Positions 25,079 through 33,721 of a stretch of DNA of 44,997 nucleotides are shown in pieces (positions within the stretch are counted from its first letter, which is position 1; each line of letters opens with the position of its first letter). The stretch lies in contig JAFTTJ010000002.1 of NCBI GenBank assembly GCA_017466825.1, forward strand, positions 1 through 44,997, in the 5' to 3' direction. Made by a program: the position numbers and the translations under genes. Below the pieces are notes generated by a model that did no database searches, was not told the origin of the DNA, and worked only from the letters and a program-made list of their open reading frames with translations. Source of the stretch: Clostridia bacterium (lineage in GTDB: Bacteria > Bacillota > Clostridia > Christensenellales > Borkfalkiaceae).

Positions 25079-26668
25079 ATGAAAAAAATATTGTCAATTT
25101 TAATGGCGCTTGCGCTTACCTTATCGCTTGCGTTCACGGCGTTTGCGTGTACCCCGAATAATCCCACTAGCGATGCTGAGTCGGAAAGCGTTAGCGAAAG
25201 TGTTTCCGAGTCCGAAAGCGTGTACGAACCCGAACCCATCGTAGGCGCGGGTGAAAACGGCGAAATAAACCTTGCCGACGCTCTTGAAATTTTAGATCCC
25301 GTTTTAGACAACGACTACGTTACGGCGAATATTACGGGAACGGTTAAAGTCCTTGAAAATAAACAAAACGTATATTTTGAAGCCGACGTAACCGCCAACG
25401 CTTATTTAAAGAGAACGGTAAAAGGCTACGACGTCATTGCAAAAATTCAAGTTACTATCGACAAAACCCCCGCTGAAATTCGCCTTTATTTCGTAGACGG
25501 ACTCGGCGTAATCGGTCAGGGTTACGGTACGGAATTTACATATCAAGCAGAAGAATTGGGCTCTTTCAATGGACTTATCAATATGCTCAACCAAGAGATT
25601 GCAAGCGATCCCCAAGCGACTGAAATCTATATGGCGGCAATGCCCGTTTTAGAAGAAATTCAAGGCATGCTCGGCGGTGAAGACGCTATCGGCGACGTGC
25701 AATTTTCTATGGACTTTACCCAAATGGTAAACGACGTAATCGATTTCGTAGTTGAAAATCAAGACGAATCTATTCACGATTTACTTCTCACCCTTTTTGG
25801 CGTAGATCCCACCGACGAAGAAGCGGTAGCCGAATTTAAAGGCGTTATCGCAGAGTTTTACGACGATAACCCGTCCGTTACCGTATTTATTGAAAGGATC
25901 GTAAGCAAAATCAATTCTTACATTATGGACGAAGCGAGAAAACAAGCCGAAGCAGACGGAACTGAATTCGTTGAAGGCGACGTTTTCCAAATCGACCTTA
26001 AAGAAATAGTCGACGCAATTCAAGTAGAAAGCGGTATGACTACCGCCGAAATCGTAAAAATGCTCAACGACGAACTTCAAGGCTCGGGATTCGTTCTTCC
26101 CGCTCCCGAATATGGCGAAACCATTTACGACTGCTTGATCGTTTATTTAGAAGCGGTAACTTTAGACGCGGTAGTTCAAGCGGCTACGCAAGATAAAACC
26201 GCAACCTTTACGGGTATAGTAGACGGACTTATCGAAGCGACCAAAAATATAACCCTTAAAGACGCTATCAACTTCGTTGGTAACTTGCTTATAGACCTTG
26301 TGGAGAGTGGCGCAACGGCGCCTGCCGACGAGTCGGTTGAAGAATCCGTAGTCGAAACGCCTGAAAACTCTGCAATCGATTTCGTAGGAATTTTGACCGA
26401 AAAAAATATTAAAGCCGACGCAATCAGCGTGTTCTTTGCGTACGCTTCCGACGATTTAGAAAGACCTACTGCGCTCAACCTTGCATTGACCTTAGGCGTA
26501 AGTTTTGACGCTATTGTATATGGCGAAGACGGTCAGACCGAGCCTAGCACACAAACTCATACGCTCACCGCAAACGTCGGTCTTAACGCAACGTTTGATT
26601 ACGCAAAACCCGTAATCGAGTTTAAAATTCCCACAAGCGTATTAGAAGATCTCATAGCTACCGAGTAA
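25079..26668 (+). CDS. Secreted lipoprotein with Ser-Glu-Val linker (paralogue 2)
   Basis: 529 residues, signal peptide with lipobox AFAC (C24), linker of SES/SEV repeats (about 32-52) and then a body parallel to the preceding protein (GEINLADALEILDPVLDNDYVTA; YDCLIVYLEAVTLDAVVQA). A second Ser/Glu/Val insertion occurs near residue 418 (ADESVEESVVETPE). It lies 49 nt after paralogue 1 with RBS AAAGGAGAG, in the same transcript. Proteins of this look are common in some uncultured Clostridia (recall only); no function is assigned. Confidence 0.78.
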   Translation: MKKILSILMALALTLSLAFTAFACTPNNPTSDAESESVSESVSESESVYEPEPIVGAGENGEINLADALEILDPVLDNDYVTANITGTVKVLENKQNVYFEADVTANAYLKRTVKGYDVIAKIQVTIDKTPAEIRLYFVDGLGVIGQGYGTEFTYQAEELGSFNGLINMLNQEIASDPQATEIYMAAMPVLEEIQGMLGGEDAIGDVQFSMDFTQMVNDVIDFVVENQDESIHDLLLTLFGVDPTDEEAVAEFKGVIAEFYDDNPSVTVFIERIVSKINSYIMDEARKQAEADGTEFVEGDVFQIDLKEIVDAIQVESGMTTAEIVKMLNDELQGSGFVLPAPEYGETIYDCLIVYLEAVTLDAVVQAATQDKTATFTGIVDGLIEATKNITLKDAINFVGNLLIDLVESGATAPADESVEESVVETPENSAIDFVGILTEKNIKADAISVFFAYASDDLERPTALNLALTLGVSFDAIVYGEDGQTEPSTQTHTLTANVGLNATFDYAKPVIEFKIPTSVLEDLIATE

Positions 26669-26700
26669 GGCTATAAATGGATAAAATCGAATAACTTACA

Positions 26701-26730
26701 GGGCAACCGCAAAAGGCGGTTGCCCTAATT
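26701..26730 (+). terminator. Terminator after lipoprotein pair
   Basis: GGGCAACCGC (26701-26710), loop AAAAG, GCGGTTGCCC (26716-26725), then TAATTTTAT. Confidence 0.8.
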
Positions 26731-26839
26731 TTATGCTAAAAACTCGGCTAAAAATCTTATTATATAATGTTTTAGATTGCAAAAGGTATAAAAATAAATA
26801 AAAAATGTAAAAAATATTGATTGAACGAGTAAAAAACGG

Positions 26840-26868
26840 TTGACGAAGGCTTTTAAAAATGTTAGAAT
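26840..26868 (+). promoter_or_regulatory. str operon promoter (rpsL)
   Basis: TTGACG (26840-26845), 17-nt spacer, TAGAAT (26863-26868), giving a leader of about 125 nt before rpsL. Confidence 0.75.
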
Positions 26869-26881
26869 AAGACGAGAAAAT

Positions 26882-26966
26882 GGTCTTACTATGCAAGGGG
26901 GTATTACGCCCTGACGGAAAAAGACCTTTTAAATTTTGCTTTCTTTAAACGGGTTAGGGTCCGTTT
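26882..26966 (+). promoter_or_regulatory. Structured rpsL leader
   Basis: Two stem-loops fit the leader. GGTCTT (26882-26887) pairs with AAGACC (26921-26926) around an inner GGG/CCC hairpin and is followed by TTTT, so it could act as an attenuator. AAACGG (26947-26952) pairs with CCGTTT (26961-26966). Ribosomal-protein feedback or antitermination is plausible, but I recognise no named leader. Confidence 0.5.
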
Positions 26967-27000
26967 TCAGAATATTCCATTACTATAAGGAGGTAGAAAA

Positions 27001-27372
27001 ATGCCAACCATTAACCAGCTCATTAAGCAGGGAAGAGTAACGGCAACGGAAAAGAGTAAAGCTCCGATTATGAACAGCTGTCCGCAAAAGCGTGGCGTAT
27101 GTCTTTCGGTTACTACTACTTCTCCCAAAAAGCCTAACTCAGCTTTACGTAAGATTGCGAGAGTACGTCTTACCAACAAGCAAGAAGGTACTGTGTATAT
27201 TCCCGGTGAAGGTCACAACCTTCAAGAACACAGTTCAGTTCTTATCCGCGGCGGCAGGGTTAGAGATTTGCCCGGTGTTAGATATCACATCATCCGTGGC
27301 GCGCTCGATACCGCAGGCGTAGCGAAGAGAAGACAAGCAAGAAGCAAATACGGCGCTAAGCGTCCTAAATAA
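27001..27372 (+). CDS. rpsL: 30S ribosomal protein S12
   Basis: Decoding-site protein of the 30S subunit, 123 residues, complete. The diagnostic blocks [11 protein letters not shown] (with the lysine that gives streptomycin sensitivity unmutated) and [13 protein letters not shown] are present. The RBS is AAGGAGG with ideal spacing. First gene of the str cluster rpsL-rpsG-fusA-tuf. Confidence 0.99.
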   Translation: MPTINQLIKQGRVTATEKSKAPIMNSCPQKRGVCLSVTTTSPKKPNSALRKIARVRLTNKQEGTVYIPGEGHNLQEHSSVLIRGGRVRDLPGVRYHIIRGALDTAGVAKRRQARSKYGAKRPK

Positions 27373-27423
27373 TTCTCGATTTATTTAAGAACAAACTTTT
27401 TGCAAACCACTATTCACACAATT

Positions 27424-27547
27424 CCTACTTATGGCGGAAATTCTGAAACGCCCGAAAAAGTAGGCAGTACGGCGATTTGATTCGTCGGAAGGTTCGCTCC
27501 CGTGGAGACGGTTTAAGAGCGATAGCTGTACACGGGTTTATAAACCC
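27424..27547 (+). promoter_or_regulatory. Structured rpsL-rpsG spacer (possible S7 site)
   Basis: The 204-nt spacer can fold. CCTACTT (27424-27430) pairs with AAGTAGG (27458-27464) with GGCG/CGCC nested inside; CCCGTG (27499-27504) pairs with CACGGG (27531-27536); GGGTTTATAAACCC (27534-27547) forms a competing small hairpin. In E. coli, S7 represses from this same interval, so feedback control is an inference by position. Confidence 0.5.
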
Positions 27548-27576
27548 TATCAAAAATTTAAAGGAGGACATTTAAA

Positions 27577-28047
27577 ATGCCAAGAAGAGGTAACGTTCCT
27601 AAAAGAGACGTTTTGCCCGATCCTATTTACGGCAGTAAAGTACTTACCAAACTCATCAATCAGGTAATGCTTGACGGTAAAAAAGGTACGGCGCAAACCA
27701 TCGTTTACGACGCTTTAGCAAAATCTGCTGAAAAACTCGGCGTAGACGCTATGGATATATTCAATCAAGCTATGAACAACGTAATGCCCCTTCTCGAAGT
27801 TAAAGCGAGAAGAGTAGGCGGTTCGAACTATCAAGTTCCCATCGAAATCAGACCCGAGAGAAGACAAACTCTCGCAATCCGTTGGATCGTAGCAAGCGCA
27901 AGAAAGAGAAGCGACAGAGAAATGAGCGGTAAACTCGCTAGCGAACTCATGGACGCTTACAACAATACCGGCGGTGCTGTTAAGAAAAAGGAAGACACGC
28001 ACAGAATGGCAGAAGCAAACAAAGCGTTTGCTCACTATCGTTGGTAA
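27577..28047 (+). CDS. rpsG: 30S ribosomal protein S7
   Basis: A 156-residue 16S rRNA-binding primary assembly protein of the 30S head. It has the typical N-terminus [16 protein letters not shown], the [12 protein letters not shown] motif and the C-terminal [31 protein letters not shown]. It is followed 12 nt later by fusA. Confidence 0.99.
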   Translation: MPRRGNVPKRDVLPDPIYGSKVLTKLINQVMLDGKKGTAQTIVYDALAKSAEKLGVDAMDIFNQAMNNVMPLLEVKARRVGGSNYQVPIEIRPERRQTLAIRWIVASARKRSDREMSGKLASELMDAYNNTGGAVKKKEDTHRMAEANKAFAHYRW

Positions 28048-28059
28048 TAGGAGAAAGTT

Positions 28060-30147
28060 ATGCCTAGACAATATGACTTACAACACACCAGAAATATCGG
28101 AATCATGGCGCACATCGACGCTGGTAAGACGACCACTACCGAAAGAATTTTATTCTACACCGGTAAGACGCACAAACTCGGTGAAACCCACGAAGGTTCC
28201 GCTACTATGGACTGGATGGAACAAGAAAAGGAAAGGGGTATTACCATTTGTTCTGCTGCTACCACCTGTATTTGGAAAGGTAACAGAATCAATATAATCG
28301 ACACCCCCGGACACGTAGACTTCACCGTAGAAGTTGAACGTTCACTCAGAGTTCTTGACGGCGCAGTAGCAACGTTCTGCGCAAAGGGCGGTGTTGAACC
28401 TCAGTCTGAAACCGTTTGGAGACAAGCTGACAAATACCGCGTTCCCCGTATCGCATACGTAAATAAGATGGATATCAACGGCGCAAACTTCGACAACGCC
28501 ATCAACATGATGAAGGAAAGACTTAAGACTAATGCAATGCCTATCTGTCTTCCCATCGGTAAGGAAGATTCTTTCTGTGGAATTATCGACCTTGTTGAAA
28601 ACAACGCCATCATTTATCACGACGATTTAGGTAAAGACTTTACCGTTGGTCCTATCCCTGCTGAATACGCTGAAAAGGCTGAAATGGCAAGAATGGAACT
28701 TATGGAAAAGTGCGCTGAACAAGACGACGAATTAACTATGAAATTCTTGGAAGGCGAAGAACTTACCATCGAAGAATTAAAATACGCAATCAGAAAGGCA
28801 ACTATTGCTATGGCTGTAACCCCCGTACTTTGCGGTTCAAGTTACAAAAACAGAGGTGTTCAACACCTTCTCGACGCAATCGTTGAATATCTTCCCAGCC
28901 CCATTGACGTAGACCACGTTAGAGGCGTAAACCCCGATACCGACGTTGAAGAAGAAAGAAAGACTTCTGACGACGAACCCTTCGCAGGTCTTGCATTTAA
29001 GATGGTTGCAGACCCGTTCGTAGGTAAACTTGCTTATTTTAGAGCATACTCGGGTACTTTGGAATCAGGCTCTTACGTATACAACTCTACCAAGGGTAAA
29101 AAGGAAAGAGTCGGCCGTATTTTGATGATGCACGCAAACCACAGAGAAGAAATTGATCAAATTTATTCTGGTGATATTTGCGCAATGGTAGGTCTTAAAG
29201 ATACCACCACGGGTGATACTCTTTGCGATCAAGCGCACCCCATCATCTTAGAAAAGATGGAATTCCCCGATCCCGTTATTCAAGTAGCAATCGAGCCCAA
29301 GACCAAAGCAGGTCAAGAAAAGATGACTCTTGCTCTTTTAAAACTCGCTGAAGAAGACCCCACCTTCAAATTCTATACCGATAAAGAAACCGGACAAACC
29401 ATTATCGCAGGTATGGGTGAACTTCACCTTGAAATTATCGTTGACAGATTACTTCGTGAATTCAAGGTAGAAGCAACCGTAGGTCGTCCTCAAGTTTCTT
29501 ACAAAGAAACGTTTAGAAAGACGGTTGAAGCCGAAGGTATGTATAAGCGTCAATCAGGCGGTAAAGGTCAATACGGACATTGTAAAGTTACGTTTGAGCC
29601 TTTAGAGCCCGGTTCAGGTTTCGTATTTGAAGACGTTACCGTTGGCGGTTCTATTCCTAAGGAATATATCGAACCTATCAGAAAGGGTATTGAAGAAGCG
29701 TCTAAAAACGGTTTCCTTGCAGGATATGAAATGGTTGACTTCAAAGCAATCGTAAGAGACGGTTCTTACCACGAAGTCGACTCTTCGGAAATGGCGTTCA
29801 AGATTGCAGGTTCGCTTGCATTTAAAGACGGTATGAAGAAGGCAAATCCCGTTCTTTTAGAGCCTATCATGAAGGTTGAAATCGTAACTCCTGAAGATTA
29901 CTTTGGCGACCTTATGGGTAACGTATCTTCTCGTCGTGGTACTATTCTTGGTACTGAAGACAGAAACGGCTCAAAGGTTATCGACTCGTACATTCCGCTT
30001 TCTGAAATGTTCGGTTACGCAACTGAACTTCGTTCAAGAACGCAAGGTCGTGGTCAATTCACTATGCAGTTCGACCACTTCGACGAATGTCCCAAGTCTA
30101 TTGCTGAAAAGATTATCGGACAACGTTCGGTTAAAAACGACGACTAA
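28060..30147 (+). CDS. fusA: Elongation factor G
   Basis: The GTPase that drives ribosome translocation, 695 residues. G motifs: [13 protein letters not shown] (G1), [10 protein letters not shown] (G2), DTPGHVDF (G3) and NKMD (G4). Domain IV shows the [11 protein letters not shown] motif. It is the canonical str-cluster EF-G, not a tetracycline-resistance or EF-G2 paralogue, judged by gene order and length. RBS AGGAGA. Confidence 0.99.
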   Translation: MPRQYDLQHTRNIGIMAHIDAGKTTTTERILFYTGKTHKLGETHEGSATMDWMEQEKERGITICSAATTCIWKGNRINIIDTPGHVDFTVEVERSLRVLDGAVATFCAKGGVEPQSETVWRQADKYRVPRIAYVNKMDINGANFDNAINMMKERLKTNAMPICLPIGKEDSFCGIIDLVENNAIIYHDDLGKDFTVGPIPAEYAEKAEMARMELMEKCAEQDDELTMKFLEGEELTIEELKYAIRKATIAMAVTPVLCGSSYKNRGVQHLLDAIVEYLPSPIDVDHVRGVNPDTDVEEERKTSDDEPFAGLAFKMVADPFVGKLAYFRAYSGTLESGSYVYNSTKGKKERVGRILMMHANHREEIDQIYSGDICAMVGLKDTTTGDTLCDQAHPIILEKMEFPDPVIQVAIEPKTKAGQEKMTLALLKLAEEDPTFKFYTDKETGQTIIAGMGELHLEIIVDRLLREFKVEATVGRPQVSYKETFRKTVEAEGMYKRQSGGKGQYGHCKVTFEPLEPGSGFVFEDVTVGGSIPKEYIEPIRKGIEEASKNGFLAGYEMVDFKAIVRDGSYHEVDSSEMAFKIAGSLAFKDGMKKANPVLLEPIMKVEIVTPEDYFGDLMGNVSSRRGTILGTEDRNGSKVIDSYIPLSEMFGYATELRSRTQGRGQFTMQFDHFDECPKSIAEKIIGQRSVKNDD

Positions 30148-30224
30148 TTAGTTTTGGTCGAAAAACGGCAAAGATAACTAAATCTAAGCCAAAAGTAAGG
30201 CTATAAGCCGATTATCGATTATTT

Positions 30225-30260
30225 TACTGCCGTTTCCTAAACGGCAAACGGCAGTATTTT
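30225..30260 (+). terminator. fusA-tuf hairpin with alternative fold
   Basis: TACTGCCGTTT (30225-30235) pairs with AAACGGCAGTA (30246-30256) and is followed by TTTT, a terminator-like structure. The same 5' arm can instead form the small GCCGTTT-cct-AAACGGC hairpin (30229-30245). The two folds are mutually exclusive, which would suit partial readthrough into tuf; no good tuf promoter is visible after it. Confidence 0.6.
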
Positions 30261-30319
30261 AATACAAAACAAAATAAAAAATAAAACAAAAACAAAAATT
30301 TATCTGGAGGAAAACTACA

Positions 30320-31525
30320 ATGGCAAAATCCAAATTCGAGAGAAGTAAGCCACACGTAAACATTGGTACCATTGGTCACGTTGACCATGGTAAGACTACC
30401 TTAACTGCTGCAATCACTATGGTTATGGCTGCTAAGGGTGGTGCTGAAGCTATGAGATACGATCAAATCGACAAAGCACCCGAAGAAAAAGCAAGAGGTA
30501 TTACGATTAATACCGCTCACGTTGAGTATCAAACCGAAACTAGACACTACGCACACGTTGACTGCCCCGGACACGCTGACTACGTTAAGAACATGATTAC
30601 CGGTGCTGCTCAAATGGACGGCGCAATCTTAGTTGTTGCTGCTACCGACGGTCCCATGCCGCAAACCAGAGAACACATCCTTCTTGCTCGTCAAGTAGGC
30701 GTTCCTTATATCGTTGTATTCCTTAACAAGACTGACCTTGTTGACGACGAAGAACTCCTTGAACTCGTTGAAATGGAAGTTCGTGGTCTTTTGGACGAAT
30801 ACGGATTCCCCGGCGACGATACTCCTATCATCAAAGGTTCTGCATTCAAGGCATTAGAAGCTGCTGCTTCTGGTAACGCTGACGACCCCGCTTGCCAACC
30901 CATTCTCGACCTTATGGCAGCAGTTGACTCTTACATCCCCACTCCTGAAAGAGACGACGCTAAGCCCTTCCTTCTTCCTGTAGAAGACGTATTCACCATT
31001 TCTGGTCGTGGTACCGTTGCTACTGGTAGAGTAGAAAGAGGTGTTGGTCACGTTGGTGATCCCGTTGAAATCGTTGGTCTTCAAGACAAGCCCACCACTT
31101 CAGTTATTACCGGTCTTGAAATGTTCCGTAAACTTCTTGACGAAGCACAAGCTGGTGACAACGTAGGTGCTCTTCTTCGTGGTATCGACAGAAACAGCAT
31201 TAAGCGTGGTCAAGTTATCACCAAGCCTGGTAGCGTAAAAGCTCACACCGAATTCAGCGGTCAAGTTTACGTTCTTACCAAGGAAGAAGGTGGACGTCAC
31301 ACTCCTTTCTTCAACAACTATCGTCCTCAATTCTATTTCAGAACTACCGACGTTACCGGAACCATCAAACTTCCTGAAGGCGTAGAAATGGTTATGCCTG
31401 GTGACCACATCACCATCGACGTAACTCTTATCACTCCTATCGCTTGTGAAGAAGGTCTTCGTTTCGCTATCCGTGAAGGTGGCAGAACCGTAGGTTCAGG
31501 CGTTGTTGCTTCTATTAAGGCTTAA
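30320..31525 (+). CDS. tuf: Elongation factor Tu
   Basis: The GTPase that delivers aminoacyl-tRNA to the ribosome, 401 residues. G motifs are [23 protein letters not shown] and NKTD, with the C-terminal domain ending [25 protein letters not shown]. It ends in a strong terminator. EF-Tu is the target of P1 Doc, so it is the predicted target of the Doc toxin encoded at 15298 in the same window (inference). Confidence 0.99.
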   Translation: MAKSKFERSKPHVNIGTIGHVDHGKTTLTAAITMVMAAKGGAEAMRYDQIDKAPEEKARGITINTAHVEYQTETRHYAHVDCPGHADYVKNMITGAAQMDGAILVVAATDGPMPQTREHILLARQVGVPYIVVFLNKTDLVDDEELLELVEMEVRGLLDEYGFPGDDTPIIKGSAFKALEAAASGNADDPACQPILDLMAAVDSYIPTPERDDAKPFLLPVEDVFTISGRGTVATGRVERGVGHVGDPVEIVGLQDKPTTSVITGLEMFRKLLDEAQAGDNVGALLRGIDRNSIKRGQVITKPGSVKAHTEFSGQVYVLTKEEGGRHTPFFNNYRPQFYFRTTDVTGTIKLPEGVEMVMPGDHITIDVTLITPIACEEGLRFAIREGGRTVGSGVVASIKA

Positions 31526-31542
31526 TCTTAAATTTAAAAAAC

Positions 31543-31576
31543 AAAAATGCTAAGGCAAAAAGCCTTAGCATTTTTT
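31543..31576 (+). terminator. tuf terminator
   Basis: AAAATGCTAAGGC, loop AAAAA, GCCTTAGCATTTTTT. A perfect 10-bp stem followed by a T-run. Confidence 0.95.
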
Positions 31577-31692
31577 ACTTTATACACTGCGTTATGCTTC
31601 GTTTACTGCCAACATTTTAAGATTAGTATGACCAAAGAGGTCTATCCTATCCTTAAAATGTTGTCGAGCCTTGCCTAACTTGTGTCTAAAGT
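31577..31692 (+). repeat. Hairpin element copy E
   Basis: ACTTTATACAC (31577-31587) pairs with GTGTCTAAAGT (31682-31692) with the family mismatch. The left block is GCTTCGTTTACTG. The inner arm CAACATTTTAAG pairs with CTTAAAATGTTG, and the tip is ATGACC-AAAGA-GGTCTAT. The right block is CGAGCCTTG. The inner-stem sequence differs entirely from other copies yet pairs over 12 bp, the clearest covariation in the set. It sits between two terminators. Confidence 0.88.
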
Positions 31693-31711
31693 TTTTTAAA
31701 AACAAAAAATG

Positions 31712-31741
31712 CTCAAAGGCGTGCCTTTGGGTCTTTTTTTA
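31712..31741 (+). terminator. Second terminator downstream of tuf
   Basis: CTCAAAGGC (31712-31720), loop GT, GCCTTTGGG (31723-31731), then TCTTTTTTT. Together with 31543 it brackets hairpin element E. Confidence 0.75.
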
Positions 31742-31749
31742 TTTGTCTT

Positions 31750-31827
31750 GTCATTGCGAGCCTACTTTAGTAGGCGTGGTAATCTAAATAGCGTTTATGA
31801 GATTCCTTCGCTTACGCTCGGAATGAC
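31750..31827. repeat. MITE-like repeat with GTCATTnCGAGC ends
   Basis: A 78-bp segment bounded by GTCATTGCGAGC and the inverted GCTCGGAATGAC, with internal CCTACTTTAGTAGG and AGATT parts. Its ends match a repeat type frequently seen in bacterial intergenic regions (recall). No transposase is present in the window. Confidence 0.65.
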
Positions 31828-31989
31828 AGTTAAAAAGGCGAGATTTTATCCTTTCTTTGTGTGACCGCCCAAGTACCTAAAAAACAAAAAAGCAACGTCA
31901 CGTTGATTGAAGTCAAGACGGAAGGGTTGTAAAGAATAGGTGGCAGTAAAATAAAAAAGCGGTTGCGTTTATTTTCGCAACCGTTTTCT
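31828..31989. other. Non-coding remainder, tuf to XRE gene
   Basis: No gene. It holds the - strand terminator for the XRE gene at 31953-31984: CGGTTGCG and CGCAACCGC around AAAATAAA, followed on that strand by TTTTTTATTTT. Confidence 0.65.
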
Positions 31990-32199
31990 TTATTCGTCTA
32001 AACCTAAAATATAATTTGCGTCTAAATCAAGTTCCTTGCAAAGTTTAGCAAAGGTATCGAGTTTAGGCAGTTTCTTAGTGGTACAATATTGAGTTATCAT
32101 TTCGGGTGAAACGCCTATTTTCTGCGCGATTTGTATGGTGGTAAGACCACAAGTCTTAATTTCTTCGCTTAATCTTTCTTTAATAATTTCGTTTTTCAT
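31990..32199 (-). CDS. XRE-family transcriptional regulator (69 aa)
   Basis: A small Cro/CI-type helix-turn-helix protein starting at MKNEIIKERL. TTIQIAQKIGVSPEMITQYCTTKKLPKLDTFAKLCKELD is the helix-turn-helix region (residues about 18-52). It is little more than the DNA-binding domain and ends YILGLDE. The start is chosen because the upstream extension overlaps the divergent promoter. TATAAT lies only about 7 nt before the ATG and no RBS is visible, so its mRNA may be leaderless. It faces the SHOCT-domain gene and probably regulates it and itself via the inverted repeat at 32239-32255. Confidence 0.82.
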   Translation of the reverse strand: MKNEIIKERLSEEIKTCGLTTIQIAQKIGVSPEMITQYCTTKKLPKLDTFAKLCKELDLDANYILGLDE

Positions 32200-32232
32200 A
32201 TAAACATTATATAACCGACAGTTAGAAAATGC

Positions 32233-32262
32233 TTGACAACTAACCAATAGTTAGTGTAAACT
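32233..32262 (+). promoter_or_regulatory. Promoter of SHOCT gene with operator in spacer
   Basis: TTGACA (32233-32238), 18-nt spacer, TAAACT (32257-32262). The spacer carries ACTAAC-caata-GTTAGT (32239-32255), a perfect 6-bp inverted repeat, and a further half-site CAGTTAG lies at about 32218-32224. This is placed ideally for repression by the adjacent XRE protein. Confidence 0.7.
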
Positions 32263-32285
32263 AAAAATAAAAAAAGGTAAATATT

Positions 32286-32747
32286 ATGAAGGAAGTGCGT
32301 TTCCTTTTACAAGGAAAGAAGTCGGCATTATTTGTGTATGATGATAGGGTGCTAATAATAAGAAAAAGTAGCGAGCCCAAAAGCGCGAGTATTTATAAAA
32401 ATATTTTATTTTGCGATATAGAAAGTGTTTTAGTAGTGCCATCAGGGCAAGATATTGGACGTATTGAATTTTGTATTAGTGCATACTCTAGATTGGAAAA
32501 AGCGAAAGATACGGTTAAAAATGGCAATGTTTTTCAATTTAAAAATACTAAGAGTAAGCAAGAAAATTTAACTGCGTATGCAATAAAATCGTATATTGAA
32601 GAAGAAATTAGAAAAAATATTATAAAAAGAAAAGTCGTAACAAAATTTATTGCGGAGGGGATATTGGCTTTTAAACAACTTTTAGATTGCGGAGCAATAT
32701 CGAAAGAAGAATTTGAAAGGAAGAAGAAAGAAATTTTAGAAACTTAG
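32286..32747 (+). CDS. SHOCT-domain protein, unknown function
   Basis: 153 residues. The C-terminal 32 residues (FKQLLDCGAISKEEFERKKKEIL) are a SHOCT motif, a short oligomerisation domain often found in phage-derived and envelope proteins. The N-terminal part is beta-rich (VRFLLQGKKSALFVYDDRVLIIRK) and resembles the PH-like modules that often precede SHOCT. The composition is more AT-rich than the neighbours, which with the XRE partner suggests an acquired accessory pair. It ends in the terminator at 32751. Confidence 0.7.
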   Translation: MKEVRFLLQGKKSALFVYDDRVLIIRKSSEPKSASIYKNILFCDIESVLVVPSGQDIGRIEFCISAYSRLEKAKDTVKNGNVFQFKNTKSKQENLTAYAIKSYIEEEIRKNIIKRKVVTKFIAEGILAFKQLLDCGAISKEEFERKKKEILET

Positions 32748-32750
32748 ACA

Positions 32751-32777
32751 AAAAGGCGAGCGGATGCTCGCCTTTTT
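32751..32777 (+). terminator. Terminator after SHOCT gene
   Basis: GGCGAGC (32755-32761), loop GGAT, GCTCGCC (32766-32772), flanked by an A-run and TTTTT. It could work in both directions. Confidence 0.9.
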
Positions 32778-32834
32778 ATTTTAGAAAACAGTATTTTTAT
32801 TTGGATTGGTTACGTCACAACTCGTGACTGTGCC

Positions 32835-33716
32835 TTAAGTATTAGGTGGGGTAGGGTTTTGCTCGTAAAACTCAACTAAACTTTTAAATTCGTCAAAGTA
32901 TTTATCTATATCGTTTTCGGGTTTTTCCTGTATCCAGTCGGGCTTGTCGTAGCCGTAAATTGCATACCAAAAAGTATCGTCCCAGCGCTGATGTAAAAAG
33001 TAAAAGTCCGCGTTTAAATTTTCAACTACGGGCAATCTAGATTTAAGCCAAGCAATTTGCTTAAAGGAAAAATAGTTTCTTGCAAGGCGTAAAAACTTAA
33101 GGTTTACTAGGCTTGCAAAAACTTGTAAATCCGTCGTTTTAGCCCCGTTATACGCCGTAAAAAACTCTAAATGGGTTAAATTTACAAGACTTTCAAGTGC
33201 GGAAATATCGTCGATTATAGGAGCGTCGGTCTTGTCTTCGTAAGCAAGGTGTTCGCCCGAAATAATCAATTTTTGAATATCCGAGCCGAAAAGCCCGTCA
33301 ATATTTTTCAAACTCTTTGCGTAGTAAAGGGTAATTTCTTTTAGCAAGGGGTTTTTGCTTACGTCCCAAATTTTTTCCGTCTTTTCAGAGTGATGTAAGC
33401 TCACTTCAAGCAAATTGGGGAAGTTTTCTAAAAAAGTTAGGTCGCCCGTCGCCGAAAAACTTTCAATTCCAATAAGTTTTTCCTTTACGCCGAGCGCAAT
33501 TTTTTTAAGGTCGTCTTCTTCAATCTTTATAAAAGAAAGGTCTACTACTTGTTCGGTTTGCAAAACTGCAATCAAATCCTCAATCGTTTCGGCTTCGCCC
33601 TTTTTTTTGCCAAAGGCGAGCATACTTATTCCGTCGTTAGCGGTTGAAATATTGTAAACGAACTGCCCCTTATATTGGCGCAAGGGGGTTTTTACGCTTT
33701 TATTATAATAAAACAT
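32835..33716 (-). CDS. Leucine-rich-repeat-like protein
   Basis: 293 residues, soluble, no signal peptide. Several 20-25-residue repeats of LRR character run from about 85 to 225 (LTFLENFPNLLEVSLHHS, LLKEITLYYAKSLKNIDGL, LESLVNLTHLEFFTAYN, FASLVNLKFLRLARNYF). The C-terminus is aromatic and acidic (WDDTFWYAIYGYDKPDW). Its RBS AAGGAG overlaps the stop of the upstream GNAT gene (5 nt apart), so they form an operon. Probably a protein-interaction scaffold; partner unknown. Confidence 0.72.
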   Translation of the reverse strand: MFYYNKSVKTPLRQYKGQFVYNISTANDGISMLAFGKKKGEAETIEDLIAVLQTEQVVDLSFIKIEEDDLKKIALGVKEKLIGIESFSATGDLTFLENFPNLLEVSLHHSEKTEKIWDVSKNPLLKEITLYYAKSLKNIDGLFGSDIQKLIISGEHLAYEDKTDAPIIDDISALESLVNLTHLEFFTAYNGAKTTDLQVFASLVNLKFLRLARNYFSFKQIAWLKSRLPVVENLNADFYFLHQRWDDTFWYAIYGYDKPDWIQEKPENDIDKYFDEFKSLVEFYEQNPTPPNT

Positions 33717-33721
33717 ACTAT

